From Ophiothrix spiculata (taxonomy: Eukaryota > Echinodermata > Ophiuroidea > Amphilepidida > Ophiotrichidae), in NCBI GenBank assembly GCA_000969725.1, contig JXSR01S035014.1: a stretch of 24,466 nucleotides of DNA; one strand, 5' to 3'. A model generated the notes under the pieces. That model was given only the letters and a program-made list of their open reading frames with translations, did no database searches and was not told the origin of the DNA. This document shows positions 20,101 through 24,466 of this stretch, in pieces; the stretch's first letter is position 1; the number at the start of each line of letters is the position of its first letter. The position numbers and the translations under genes were made by a program.

Positions 20101-20363
20101 TATTACCTCCTTTACTTTAATAAGTCTCTTTAGTGAACTTCTTATTGTGCAAAAACTTGTAAAGGACAAACAAAAATGTTCTGAAGTAGTAGTAGTAACC
20201 AATCTTACCTGTTGCTGTCCCTTCCATTCGTGCACAAACTCTGAGAATTCATCGGTATAGTACACGACATATTCACCACTTGTATATTGATCTGGCAAAA
20301 AGTTGTCCCAGCCAAGGTTAATGGAAGTTAATGTTGCACTCCGTATTTGAACGTTCATGCGAC
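1857..20363 (-). CDS. Sas-like modular cell-surface protein (FN3/VWC), partial gene, 12 exons
   Basis: The join of 20363-20209, 18837-18690, 18115-17870, 10713-10498, 9812-9603, 6207-5968, 5330-5149, 4877-4700, 4309-4100, 3556-3356, 2836-2480 and 2171-1857 gives 2658 coding bases, about 886 codons, with no stop. Every internal junction is in phase. Domain order is FN3, four VWC, FN3, two VWC, two FN3. Mixed VWC and FN3 modules are known from Drosophila Stranded at second, an apical epithelial surface protein that pairs with the phosphatase Ptp10D. I infer a homologous extracellular adhesion or ligand role. Start codon, signal peptide, transmembrane helix and stop lie outside the recognised exons, and introns of 3.4 and 7.2 kb (the latter with an assembly gap) could hide more modules. 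A secreted VWC/FN3 matrix protein is the main alternative. Confidence 0.8.
2480..2836 (-). CDS. Exon: FN3 domain C (unsplit)
   Basis: The exon spans 357 bases, phase 1-1. The acceptor is CTATGTTTCAG above 2836 and the donor GTGAGT at 2474-2479. The peptide opens SPPSGQDNLPSLPLPLSAFH, a proline/leucine-rich linker. It continues NATITWPPLTD (B strand with tryptophan), GEFRLKYRALSYDG, and LDLRPARSYVVNLVVLIG (strand F), then about 25 residues ending LWIP. Two sequons (NVT, NAT) and NIS are visible. It has no methionine-initiated long frame, so a simple ORF scan misses it. It lacks the phase-0 intron found in FN3-A and FN3-B. Confidence 0.82.
3356..3556 (-). CDS. Exon: VWC domain 6
   Basis: The exon spans 201 bases, phase 1-1, with acceptor AACTTGCAG above 3556 and donor GTAAGT at 3350-3355. 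The peptide begins DGDCSYKDNIYSDGMEWRSG, has the core CDMRCNCNKGQVTC and ends TCCKEWVCLD. Ten cysteines are present. It is the shortest VWC module of the six and the last before the two C-terminal FN3 domains in view. Confidence 0.9.
4100..4309 (-). CDS. Exon: VWC domain 5
   Basis: The exon spans 210 bases, phase 1-1. The acceptor is TTTTCCACAG above 4309 and the donor GTACGT at 4094-4099. The peptide begins PQPCTYKSLVYQHKEKFFDG, has the core CESQCECLAGRTIC and ends ECCPEWRCYPS, with ten cysteines. It is a close match to the general VWC consensus. Only this frame gives the full cysteine pattern. A frame starting at a local methionine reads through the same bases without it and is a shadow. 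Confidence 0.9.
4700..4877 (-). CDS. Exon: second half of FN3 domain B
   Basis: The exon spans 178 bases, phase 0 in and phase 1 out. The acceptor is GCCCACAG above 4877 and the donor GTGAGT at 4694-4699. The peptide starts DFPSGVQVKGHIIMNIHNLL and continues EQTTYYLQIRVSI, giving the conserved leucine before strand F and its Tyr-x-Leu-x-Ile/Val pattern. The end VVTTVENK is a typical FN3 G strand. It joins the upstream half as WKVYRK-DFPSG and leads into VWC 5 through NKPQPC. Confidence 0.84.
5149..5330 (-). CDS. Exon: first half of FN3 domain B
   Basis: The exon spans 182 bases, phase 1 in and phase 0 out. The acceptor is TTTACCACAG above 5330 and the donor GTGAGT at 5143-5148. The peptide begins SPNVVRDISMFPFNSTSVSV and continues GFTPPENDD and GYNIFYTDHTD before ending WKVYRK. 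It is the A to C' strand half of an FN3 domain, with a phenylalanine in place of the usual B-strand tryptophan and one sequon (NST). The phase-0 break after WKVYRK corresponds to the break in FN3-A after WKGQQQ. Confidence 0.85.
5735..5806 (+). pseudogene. tRNA-Val-like pseudogene or SINE head
   Basis: The stretch starts GTTTCAGTATCGTAGTGGTT and continues ATCA, closely resembling the 5' half of metazoan tRNA-Val with its internal A box (TAGTGGTTATCA). A degraded B-box-like GGTTCACGCAC follows about 38 bases later. A 3' acceptor strand complementary to GTTTCAG is not seen, so it is not an intact tRNA gene. A SINE remnant or tRNA pseudogene in the intron 5' of FN3-B is the best reading. Confidence 0.35.
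5968..6207 (-). CDS. Exon: VWC domain 4
   Basis: The exon spans 240 bases, phase 1-1, with acceptor CATTTGCAG above 6207 and donor GTAAGC at 5962-5967. The peptide begins PEEPECTYYGASVNVTMKDG, including one N-glycosylation sequon (NVT). It continues with GCESRCLCDKGSLVC and a serine/proline-rich loop ARPSPPSPTPLC. It ends DDCCEVIACHDPKQ. All ten VWC cysteines are kept. The proline-rich insert makes this module longer than VWC 3, 5 and 6. It joins FN3-B through PKQPSPNVV. Confidence 0.9.
6386..6450 (+). repeat. Dispersed SINE-like core repeat, copy 1
   Basis: The segment containing CACGGCTTAACGTG, GAACCACGGAGCAA and AGAGTAAAGTTTCTTGCC aligns with a second copy at 17746-17811 at roughly three bases in four, ungapped by eye. 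It resembles the dispersed ACGGCTTAACGTGCC-type repeats I remember from marine invertebrate genomes. It lies in the 3.4 kb intron. Confidence 0.5.
7067..7270. mobile_element. Small MITE with GGGCGCACC termini
   Basis: Terminal inverted repeats of about 34 bases read TTCTAAAGGGCGCACCATTA at 7067 and, reverse-complemented, TTCTTAGGAGCGCACCTTTA at 7270. Both continue into ATTTCCA and a G run. The interior carries short G/C hairpins such as GCCCCTGAATGGGGC. There is no coding capacity. Target duplication is ambiguous because the flanks are themselves complementary. Confidence 0.6.
7769..8138. mobile_element. Inverted/direct repeat element with TTTCCAAAAGGG ends
   Basis: The left end TTTCCAAAAGGGGCTAAATC near 7769 is an inverted copy of the right end GGATTTAGGCCCTTTTGGAA near 8116-8135. 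A further direct copy of the right end lies at 7964-7990, identical over 27 bases to 8112-8138 and 148 bases away. No coding frame is credible. It looks like a short non-autonomous element, possibly with a duplicated end. Confidence 0.5.
8841..9454. mobile_element. Mariner-like non-autonomous element, TA flanks, long arms
   Basis: The element reads TA-AAGAGTGTCCCAG on the left (TA at 8839-8840) and CTGGGACACCCTG-TA on the right (TA at 9455-9456). Inverted similarity continues for about 195 bases on each side, for example TAGCCCATGAATTGA and ATACCGTTTGTTT, at an estimated four bases in five or better. The interior of about 220 bases has no transposase. Ends of the form CAGGGTGTCCC with TA target sites are known for the Tc1/mariner superfamily. 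The short frame at 8920-9189 lies across an arm and is not a gene. Confidence 0.72.
9461..9490. repeat. GTT/GTTTT microsatellite
   Basis: Repeated GTT units at 9461-9477 pass into GTTTTGTTTTG immediately beside the right end of the mariner-like element. It is a simple low-complexity tract. Confidence 0.85.
9603..9812 (-). CDS. Exon: VWC domain 3
   Basis: The exon spans 210 bases, phase 1-1, with acceptor TTCTTCTAG above 9812 and donor GTAAGT at 9597-9602. The peptide opens GACEMNGNTYEEEEYFDIEC, has the CxC core MRCQCLSGSISC, and ends GECCMQWECPQL. Ten cysteines are present. The run EEEEYF is unusually acidic for the loop between the first and second cysteine. An inverted-repeat element begins about 25 bases upstream of the acceptor, so the polypyrimidine tract sits at the element's edge. 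Confidence 0.9.
9836..10083. mobile_element. MITE with TTTATTGGACAA termini
   Basis: The left end at 9837-9867 and the reverse complement of 10051-10081 agree at about 27 of 31 bases (shared core ATTTATTGGACAA, then TAAAC and AAAATC). A direct 12-base copy TGTAAATGCAAC lies at 9886 and at 10029. There is no coding content. The element begins 24 bases upstream of the VWC 3 acceptor. Confidence 0.5.
10498..10713 (-). CDS. Exon: VWC domain 2
   Basis: A phase 1-1 exon of 216 bases has acceptor ATTGCAG above 10713 and donor GTAAGT at 10492-10497. The peptide begins ADCVRDGKRHLHGKTYNYGC and contains the core EEVCYCDNGIETCTPYC. It ends ECCPFWSCPPPP, with ten cysteines in standard VWC order. The initiating methionine of the longest open frame lies inside the domain, so the real exon starts further upstream than a simple ORF call. 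A proline-rich tail links it to VWC 3. The intron 5' of it is the 7.2 kb one containing the gap. Confidence 0.9.
10885..11101. mobile_element. Near-perfect fold-back element
   Basis: Arms of about 85 bases, starting TAACTAAAATATTACTTTGT at 10885 and its complement ending at 11101, differ at only about three positions by eye. The arms contain CACGTTTTTAATATTTCGTC and CACATCGTCGGG. A loop of about 45 bases (roughly 10972-11018) separates them and itself holds CATATGATCCAC and a GTGGATCA-type complement. No coding frame is credible. It is a fold-back MITE or palindromic insertion in the 7.2 kb intron. Confidence 0.75.
11581..12324. other. Assembly gap (744 N)
   Basis: The run of unknown bases spans 744 positions inside the 7.2 kb intron. 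Open frames reported through it are artefacts. An additional exon could be hidden here. Confidence 0.99.
12325..12795. other. Unclassified intronic DNA with GTGTTCA motifs
   Basis: From about 12580 to 12790 the words GTGTTCA, TGAACA and GTGTTAAAA recur many times on both strands (for example CACGTGTTCAAAACT, ACACGTGTTCAACTT, ACTGAACACATG, CCAGGTGTTCAAAAG). Similar words reappear after the LINE fragment at 13340-13430 (CCAGGTGTTAAAAAGTG). This suggests one older element interrupted by the LINE. No gene is seen. Confidence 0.45.
12796..13340 (+). mobile_element. 5'-truncated LINE: reverse transcriptase C-terminus plus 3' UTR
   Basis: The frame at 12796-13098 ends in a peptide with GTRQSQYNFIVPHV, AIHDWNELPPRIKALPS and SAFKANVKKHL. 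This matches the familiar C-terminal tail of non-LTR retrotransposon reverse transcriptases (pattern W-N-x-L-P then a serine and F-K-x-x-L/V-K). An in-frame stop lies directly upstream of the methionine, so this is a dead 5' truncation, not a gene. After the stop, a pyrimidine-rich 3' UTR runs to AATAAAAAACAAACAAACAA near 13318-13336, a typical LINE 3' tail. The clade (CR1/L2-like or other) cannot be fixed from 100 residues. Confidence 0.75.
13341..14463. other. Intronic DNA, no recognised feature
   Basis: Apart from GTGTTAAAAA words near 13410, this stretch shows no domain-bearing frame, RNA gene or clear element. A 92-codon plus-strand frame at 13538-13816 has no recognisable motif or splice context and is treated as chance. 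Confidence 0.5.
14464..14769. mobile_element. hAT-type MITE with 8-bp target duplication
   Basis: The element 14472-14761 (290 bp) begins CAGGCCCGTAGCCAGG and ends CCTGGCTACGGGCTTG, a 16-bp terminal inverted repeat with one mismatch. It is flanked by identical octamers CACCTGGC at 14464-14471 and 14762-14769. Eight-base target duplications and CA/TG termini are typical of the hAT superfamily. The interior is T- and G-rich with a run of nine G and no transposase. The clean duplication suggests a fairly recent insertion. Confidence 0.8.
14820..14852. repeat. GC-rich hairpin at head of repeat block
   Basis: Outer arms AGCGGGG and CCCCGCT pair perfectly over 7 bp. Inner arms CCCGCG and CGCGGG pair over 6 bp, with a TA bulge and a CTACG loop. 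It is far more GC-rich than its surroundings and marks the start of the TGACCT-rich repeat block. Such GGGTACCCGCGC hairpins recur in some invertebrate repeats, which suggests it belongs to a dispersed element. Confidence 0.6.
14853..15760. repeat. Tandem ~185-bp TGACCT-rich repeat units ending in (CAAA)n
   Basis: The anchor TTGACCTTGG recurs at 15097, 15281 and 15466, and as TTGACCTTAG at 15616, at spacings of 184, 185 and 150 bases (the last unit has lost about 35 bases). A degenerate unit precedes the first anchor. Each unit has TTTGGTCCAGGTA-like, GTTCTTGAGTTATAGCC-like and GACCTCTACCGGACCAC-like blocks. The array ends GAGTTATAAACGGACATACA followed by (CAAA)n at about 15735-15755. The tail resembles a retroposon end, but no coding region is present, so the class is uncertain. 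Confidence 0.75.
15761..17745. other. Intronic DNA, no recognised gene
   Basis: AT-rich sequence without VWC or FN3 exons, RNA genes or obvious element ends. Small simple tracts occur, including CTACTT repeats at 17555-17574 and AATA-rich stretches at 17400-17510. The G-rich segment around 15980-16000 and the segment around 16110-16190 stand out slightly but show no clear structure. Confidence 0.5.
17746..17811 (+). repeat. Dispersed SINE-like core repeat, copy 2
   Basis: The segment CAACGGCTTTACGTGCC, then GAAGCACGAAGCAAG and AGAGTAAAGTTTTTGC, is the partner of the copy at 6386-6450. It lies in plus orientation, 59 bases past the donor of the VWC 1 exon. Confidence 0.5.
17870..18115 (-). 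CDS. Exon: VWC domain 1
   Basis: A single phase 1-1 exon of 246 bases has a TTTCAG acceptor above 18115 and a GTAATA donor at 17864-17869. The donor is weaker than the GTAAGT/GTGAGT used elsewhere in the gene. The peptide opens APLGGCEDQGIHYDEGKT and has ten cysteines in VWC order: GC, SC, VCDC, IC, GC, NC, ECC, QC. The spacing between the seventh cysteine and the CC pair is long and acidic or proline-rich (RDVPHPDDPECC). It follows FN3-A directly through GRP-APLGGC. A SINE-like repeat ends about 59 bases past the donor. Confidence 0.88.
18415..18632 (-). mobile_element. tRNA-derived SINE
   Basis: On the minus strand an A-box-like GGCGCAGCGGTAG (18607-18619) is followed by a perfect B box GGTTCGAGTCC (18567-18577), the two RNA polymerase III promoter elements of a tRNA head. 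The body then carries CATTTGGTTTTCAGTCCATG and GGTTTTCCTCCGGATACTCC, the latter like a conserved segment of many animal SINEs. Anticodon-stem pairing is poor, so it is not a functional tRNA. It lies in the intron between FN3-A and VWC 1, in the same orientation as the gene. Confidence 0.8.
18690..18837 (-). CDS. Exon: second half of FN3 domain A
   Basis: The acceptor reads TTTACCCTTTAG before 18837 and the donor is GTGAGC at 18684-18689. Phase is 0 in and 1 out (148 bases). The peptide begins VGNNTFASVRNLEGSTDYYF and continues RVTYRVPTLSGILMEGPLSE, giving the FN3 E-strand leucine and the Tyr-x-Phe-x-Val signature of strand F. It carries an N-glycosylation sequon, NNT. It fuses in frame with WKGQQQ of the upstream exon. 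Its intron side 53 bases above the acceptor carries a perfect 61-bp hairpin, reported separately. Confidence 0.83.
18891..18951. repeat. Perfect 61-bp hairpin upstream of a splice acceptor
   Basis: Arms of 30 bases (18891-18920 and 18922-18951) are exact reverse complements with a single G between them. The left arm begins CCGTTACTCGTATGTATGTT. The flanks also pair loosely (TTA and GGTAA). It ends 53 bases upstream of the acceptor of exon 18690-18837, in the intron. Confidence 0.9.
19426..19810. repeat. Spaced repeats of TGTCACAAACGTTACC
   Basis: Copies lie at 19426-19441, 19623-19638 and about 19796-19811 (GGTCACAAACGTTACT), at spacings of 197 and 173 bases. The second is followed at once by GAACGTTAC. 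No gene is present. The architecture parallels the spaced motif at 367-772. Confidence 0.55.
20209..20363 (-). CDS. Exon: first half of FN3 domain A
   Basis: The exon is bounded by a pyrimidine-rich acceptor ending in CAG just above 20363 and a GTAAGA donor at 20203-20208. It enters in phase 1 and leaves in phase 0 (155 bases). The peptide starts RMNVQIRSATLTSINLGWDN, with the FN3 B-strand tryptophan in LGWDN and the C-strand pattern GEYVVYYTD, and ends in WKGQQQ. This is the N-terminal half of an FN3 domain, completed by the next exon at 18690-18837. It is the most 5' exon I can recognise. Phase-1 entry means at least one more coding exon lies upstream, either outside the window or unrecognised in 20364-24466. 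Confidence 0.85.
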
Positions 20364-20423
20364 CTGAAAAAGAAAAAAAGTGGTTTTTGCGTAATTTCTT
20401 CAAAATATCCAGTAACAAAACTA

Positions 20424-21832
20424 CCAGGTGTCCCAAAAATGGTTATATGTAGAAAAATGATGGTTTGCAACAACTATAGCATTTGGAGAGTTCAAACTTT
20501 GCTTAACATTTATACATATCTCTATCATGCTATACTAGGTGTTTGCAAAATTTTAATATCGTACATATTTTTTGAGTTATCAACAAAGATAGATACCTAT
20601 GTCAGAAACTTATTTTTTTTTTCAAAATGAAATCGTAAGCATGTTCGTTTAATGTAATTTTAACCCTCTTTCAAGGCCATGTTAACAGGTCAAAAGTTAG
20701 ATTAAAATTAACAGGTCAAAAGTTAGATTGCTTTATACCATAGTATCTTTTCTTTCAATTGATAACAAAATCATGAAAATCCAATGAGCTGTTACGTAAT
20801 TATGACGTCATAAATTTATTTCAGGTCTGAAATTTATGTCAAAATCTGCCTTCGGGCAAAAATGACCACCGATACAAAATTTTGCTATTTTTAAATGTCG
20901 GATATTTATCCGACTTTTACTAATAAATAAAGAAAATTGTAATTTGAACTTGCCCTGTAAGTTTAAGCGTCACATCATTCAGATGTTTTTCTTTTCAAAA
21001 TTTATTTATTACATTATCATTCAAGATCAACATCACATATTTATAAAATTTTATTTGTAATTAAATAAGAAGTATCAAGCCTACAATCTGTCAAAGTTTG
21101 AAAAACATTGAATGGTTCGAACATCATGAAATTATGAGGTTTCGGCGAAAAAGGCGTCAACTTTTCGAAGAAGTCTATTGACGTCATTTTGACCTTGATA
21201 ATGGACGTAACATCATTAGTAAAGATTCATGTATAAACTAGAGACTCTTTTCCACATGTATGCGGAAAATTGTGATATTCTGATATGTGTAAATAGGTAC
21301 AAACTTGCAGTAAAGATGACGTTCAGCCGAGCGGGACCCATTTAGGGACTGTAGCCTTAAACAGTTAAAAGAATTGATGTGGAAAATTGAATCTGCTCAT
21401 TACAATATATTCAACTTTCGCGTCACACTTTGATTGACAGGTTCAATATCAACAACTCATTCTGGAATGTATGGAATGCAGGTATCCCCAATTAACATAA
21501 TAGATACTGGAAGAGAGTTCAATTATTATTCACTGAAAATTGTACCAAATTTGGTTCAATATAAAGTCTGGTTCTACACGATCAGGTACAAAATATATGG
21601 CACATTAAAATAAAATGTGAGTGCTTATTATAATGTTGATTTTTTATTAAACCCTTGATGACAACTCAAAAAATAATAATTCTGTAATAACAACATTTTA
21701 CGAGTATCTAAAAGAGGGTTGTAATATAATTTGAATCTGTTACTTCTGGTGCGACATTTTCGTTTCTTCAACTGCTATAGTTTTTGCACACGGTCATTTT
21801 TCTACATGTAACAATTTTTTTGGGACACCTGG
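20424..21832. mobile_element. 1.4 kb mariner-like element without transposase
   Basis: The left end TA-CCAGGTGTCCCAAAAA (TA at 20422-20423) and right end TTTTTGGGACACCTGG-TA (TA at 21833-21834) form inverted repeats of about 70 bases, including shared GTAGAAAAATGA and ACTATAGCA blocks. Length 1409 bp is near that of an autonomous mariner, yet no transposase frame or DDE/D-type motif can be read. It also holds a 22-base direct repeat (20682-20703 and 20708-20729) and an 18-bp palindrome GTCGGATATTTATCCGAC near 20897. Confidence 0.65.
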
Positions 21833-22087
21833 TATATGTTCTTGACATTTCAATATCATAAAAATCATATTTTTGTAATTAACACCTTCATACTTTGAAC
21901 TTTCGTTAATGATTAAACATTTAATTGTAAGTACATCTTTCGTTATTACTACTATTTACAGTTTTGTTTTTGGTATATTCTTGTGTAATAAAGTTAGCCT
22001 GGACTTGTTTATTAGTATATTATTCGATACTAATGAAAATGAATGTTGAATGCCCCAAATGTACGTTTAAATAATAAATAAAGTTCT

Positions 22088-22462
22088 TAAAGGAGCATTG
22101 TCCGATTGCCTCCTCCTTTTTCAAACATTTTGTGATGTTGGTATCAAAATGTTGCTCATATATTTCTGGTAACCCGTGTGAAATTTTACGACTGAATTAT
22201 GTTCCATTTTGAAGATATATATGAAAATGTCTGAATTATGTTCTATTTTAAAGATAAATGAAAATGTGTATAACTATGGTAACCATAATTAATTTTACAC
22301 AGTAACATATAGGCGGCTCTGAAATACAAAATTGCCCATAAAATCAAAAGAGTACGACCGATTCAGCTGAAATTTGAAACTTTGACCTGTTGATTGAGTG
22401 GTCATCTTTCATAATTATGACATTGAAAACTAAATTTTGAAAATCAGACCAACCTCCTTTAA
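22088..22462. mobile_element. TTAA-flanked MITE
   Basis: The element starts TTAA-AGGAGCATTGTCCGATT and ends, reverse-complemented, TTAA-AGGAGGTTGGTCTGATT, agreeing at about 15 of 19 bases after AAAGGAG. TTAA at both ends (22088-22091 and 22459-22462) fits a piggyBac-type target site, and the outer tetranucleotide GTTC is also repeated. Inside, CTGAATTATGTTC is partly duplicated at about 22191 and 22231. It is non-coding. Confidence 0.6.
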
Positions 22463-22720
22463 GTTCTTGTGTTCATTGCAAGTTGTGTTAGTGAGCGTAT
22501 ATAAAATGGTGCCTTATTGTGATTCCGTCTTGTGTTCTAATTACGGGTATTTTGAACACTGGATTGAATACTGAATTTATGTTTATGGCAAAACATTTGA
22601 AACATTCAAAGTGTCTTGAGTTTGTCCAGCTCAGTCCGACAATAACATATTATACTTCATGCAAAAAGTACAAGTTAAAAAGCTAGGATGCAATACTCTA
22701 TTTACAATCATATATGTGAC

Positions 22721-23120
22721 GACTCATCCCGAAAAGGGGGACTTTGCGACAGAACACTTTTCAAGATACTGGTAAAAATAGATAGCAAAAAATAAGGAAA
22801 ATAATAAGAATTTCCAGCAGATTTTCTGTTGTAAAATTTGATCGGCTTGATCAATTTCGACAAATAAGTCCTCCCTTTCGGGGTGAGTCAACACATACCA
22901 TATGCAAAGTTTGACTGGTAAACGTGTATGCAATTCTTTTGACAAAATCCCCCCAAAATAAGGAAAATAATAAGAATTTCCAGCAGATTTTCTGTTGTAA
23001 AATTTGATCACCTTGATCAATTTCGACAAATAAGTCTTCCCTTTCGGGGTGAGTCATCACATATGATATGCGAAGTTTGACTGGTAAACGTGTATGCAAT
23101 TCTTTTGACAAAATCCAAAA
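22721..23120. repeat. 166-bp tandem duplication with an inverted end copy
   Basis: The unit containing ATAAGGAAAATAATAAGAAT occurs at 22792 and 22958, and the unit end GACAAAATCC at 22941 and 23107. This gives a 166-base period over two nearly identical copies (about 22788-22953 and 22954-23119). Each holds AAGTCCTCCCTTTCGGGGTG or a close variant. A degraded inverted copy of that part (GACTCATCCCGAAAAGGGGG) lies at 22721-22740. The overlapping minus-strand open frames are products of the repeat and not genes. Confidence 0.8.
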
Positions 23121-23994
23121 AAAGAGACTAAATGTAAGCTTCTGAAGGCAGATTTGAAATCCAACGGTTGATGACCGCAAAACTCACTGGTTGTCCTGAC
23201 CAATAGCAGGTGGCGTACAGCATGGCGTTCGCGTTGGCATAGAAACACATATTTTTGTGACGCATAACTACCATTTGGTCACATTCCATGGCGCAAATTA
23301 AATGTCTATTTTAAGCCATTTTTGAAAGACAAAACAATTGCTATTGGAGAACTCTGATTCAGTTTCGCTCAAGCTCTTGGAGCAGTTTGTGCTGTAATTA
23401 TTGAGAACGAAAAGTCTCACATGAAAAATGGTCCAATTATAATTTGGTTTCAAATAACTTGATCGAATATCAAACAAAACAATGCAAAGCAAAACTCATC
23501 TGACTGTGTCCCAGAATTGCCAATGTGATGTATCCCTTTTCACATACCCATACCTCTAAGCCAGGATCAAATTCATTTCAGTTTCTACACGTAAGCACAA
23601 TTCCTAACATCACATTACATTTTGGAAATATCGCTGCCTTCCGATATTTCGTTAGTTAGAGCCTCCTTATCCTATTCTTTACAAAGATAGACTGTAGCTT
23701 AAAAACGGAAACGCTGATTGCGATTTTTCAATTACCTCATTTATCTTTTACATTCACAGGAGTAGAAACAAGATATTTATCAGATTTGAAACTAGAAAAA
23801 CTGTTTCACACATTTTTTCCTCAGGGGAAAAAATTAAATAAAAAATAAAGTTGGTAAGGAATTACAATTTTTTCAACAAATTCAGGGAAAACTACTGATT
23901 GGTAATATTACTATAAACATACTCAATTGATACATGTAAAAATATGTAGGGAGAAAAGTAGCGGAAATAATCTACGCCAGTCCCTTCAATGCTA
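23121..23994. other. AT-rich DNA, no recognised feature
   Basis: Short frames at 23057-23248 and 23298-23492 show no known motif or convincing splice context. No element ends were identified. If the gene runs further 5', this is intronic. Confidence 0.45.
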
Positions 23995-24089
23995 CATAAC
24001 ATAACATAACATAACATAACATTAATAACATAACATAACATCATAACATAACATAAGATAACATGATGTAACGTAACATAACATAACAT
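23995..24089. repeat. ATAAC/AACAT pentanucleotide microsatellite
   Basis: The word CATAA repeats with a five-base period and a few interruptions (CATTAATAACAT, CATCATAAC, GATAAC, GATGTAACG). The overlapping 70-codon minus-strand frame is translated microsatellite. Confidence 0.95.
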
Positions 24090-24466
24090 CACGGTTTTAA
24101 TCAAAAAGGTAAAACAATTAATAGACTTTTAAAGTGACCTACAATACATGTAGAATGGCACTATGCTTACATCATTTTCTACTACGTGACATAGTTCCAA
24201 CATTCGATTAAAGCTAATAATATATCGTAGAACTTATAATTTCTATACTCTGTAAATCTTGAGTTGAAGTATGCAACAAGCAGCCGATTAACGCACAGAA
24301 AACAATATGTCCATACGGGGAAGTAAAGAAGTCCCTATTTCTTGAATCATAACAACACACCAAGTCTTGCTGATTATTCAAATAAACTTATATATTAAAT
24401 TTTGGTCCATGTGTAAGCAACAAAATTAGCCAAACATAATACCAAAATCATTAAGAATTCATGTAA

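Noticed and set aside
22724..23180. Overlapping minus-strand frames with repeated peptide segments
   Set aside because: The peptide repetition is a direct effect of the 166-bp tandem DNA duplication.

Overview
The window looks like intron-rich, AT-rich animal DNA, most likely from a marine invertebrate deuterostome and perhaps an echinoderm. The reasons are short phase-1 exons with clean GT-AG borders, a dense load of miniature inverted-repeat elements, tRNA-derived SINEs and a LINE tail, and no bacterial-type operons. The species assignment is an inference from repeat style and gene architecture and cannot be proven by reading alone. A 744-base run of N at 11581-12324 marks an assembly gap.

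One real protein-coding gene is visible. It lies on the minus strand and runs from about 20363 down to 1857, with both ends outside the recognised part. Twelve exons can be placed from splice sites, reading phase and domain content. They join without a stop into about 886 codons encoding a cysteine-rich modular ectodomain. In protein order the domains are FN3, VWC, VWC, VWC, VWC, FN3, VWC, VWC, FN3, FN3. All six VWC (von Willebrand factor type C) modules keep ten cysteines and each sits on a single symmetric phase 1-1 exon. Two FN3 (fibronectin type III) modules are each split over two exons by a phase-0 intron at an equivalent place, and the other two are single exons. Mixed VWC and FN3 modules recall Drosophila Stranded at second (Sas), also called putative epidermal cell surface receptor, and its relatives. 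No signal peptide, transmembrane segment or cytoplasmic tail is seen here, so membrane anchoring is inferred from the family.

Layout by coordinate: 1-1856 is non-coding and lies 3' of the last recognised exon. 1857-6207 holds seven exons in compact spacing. 6208-9602 is a 3.4 kb intron with three inverted-repeat elements, one of them mariner-like with arms of about 195 bp, plus a SINE-like core. 9603-10713 holds two VWC exons. 10714-17869 is a 7.2 kb intron with a near-perfect fold-back, the gap, a 5'-truncated LINE, a hAT-type MITE with 8-bp target duplication, and a GC-rich hairpin followed by tandem repeats of about 185 bp rich in TGACCT. 17870-20363 holds a VWC exon and a split FN3, with a tRNA-derived SINE and a perfect 61-bp hairpin between exons. 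20364-24466 has no recognised exon and carries a 1.4 kb mariner-like non-autonomous element, a TTAA-flanked MITE, a 166-bp tandem duplication and an AACAT-type microsatellite.

The unusual content is mostly in the mobile and repeat DNA, notably perfect DR1 nuclear-receptor-type motifs inside the tandem repeat and the perfect hairpin 53 bp upstream of a splice acceptor. No new multi-gene system is evident.
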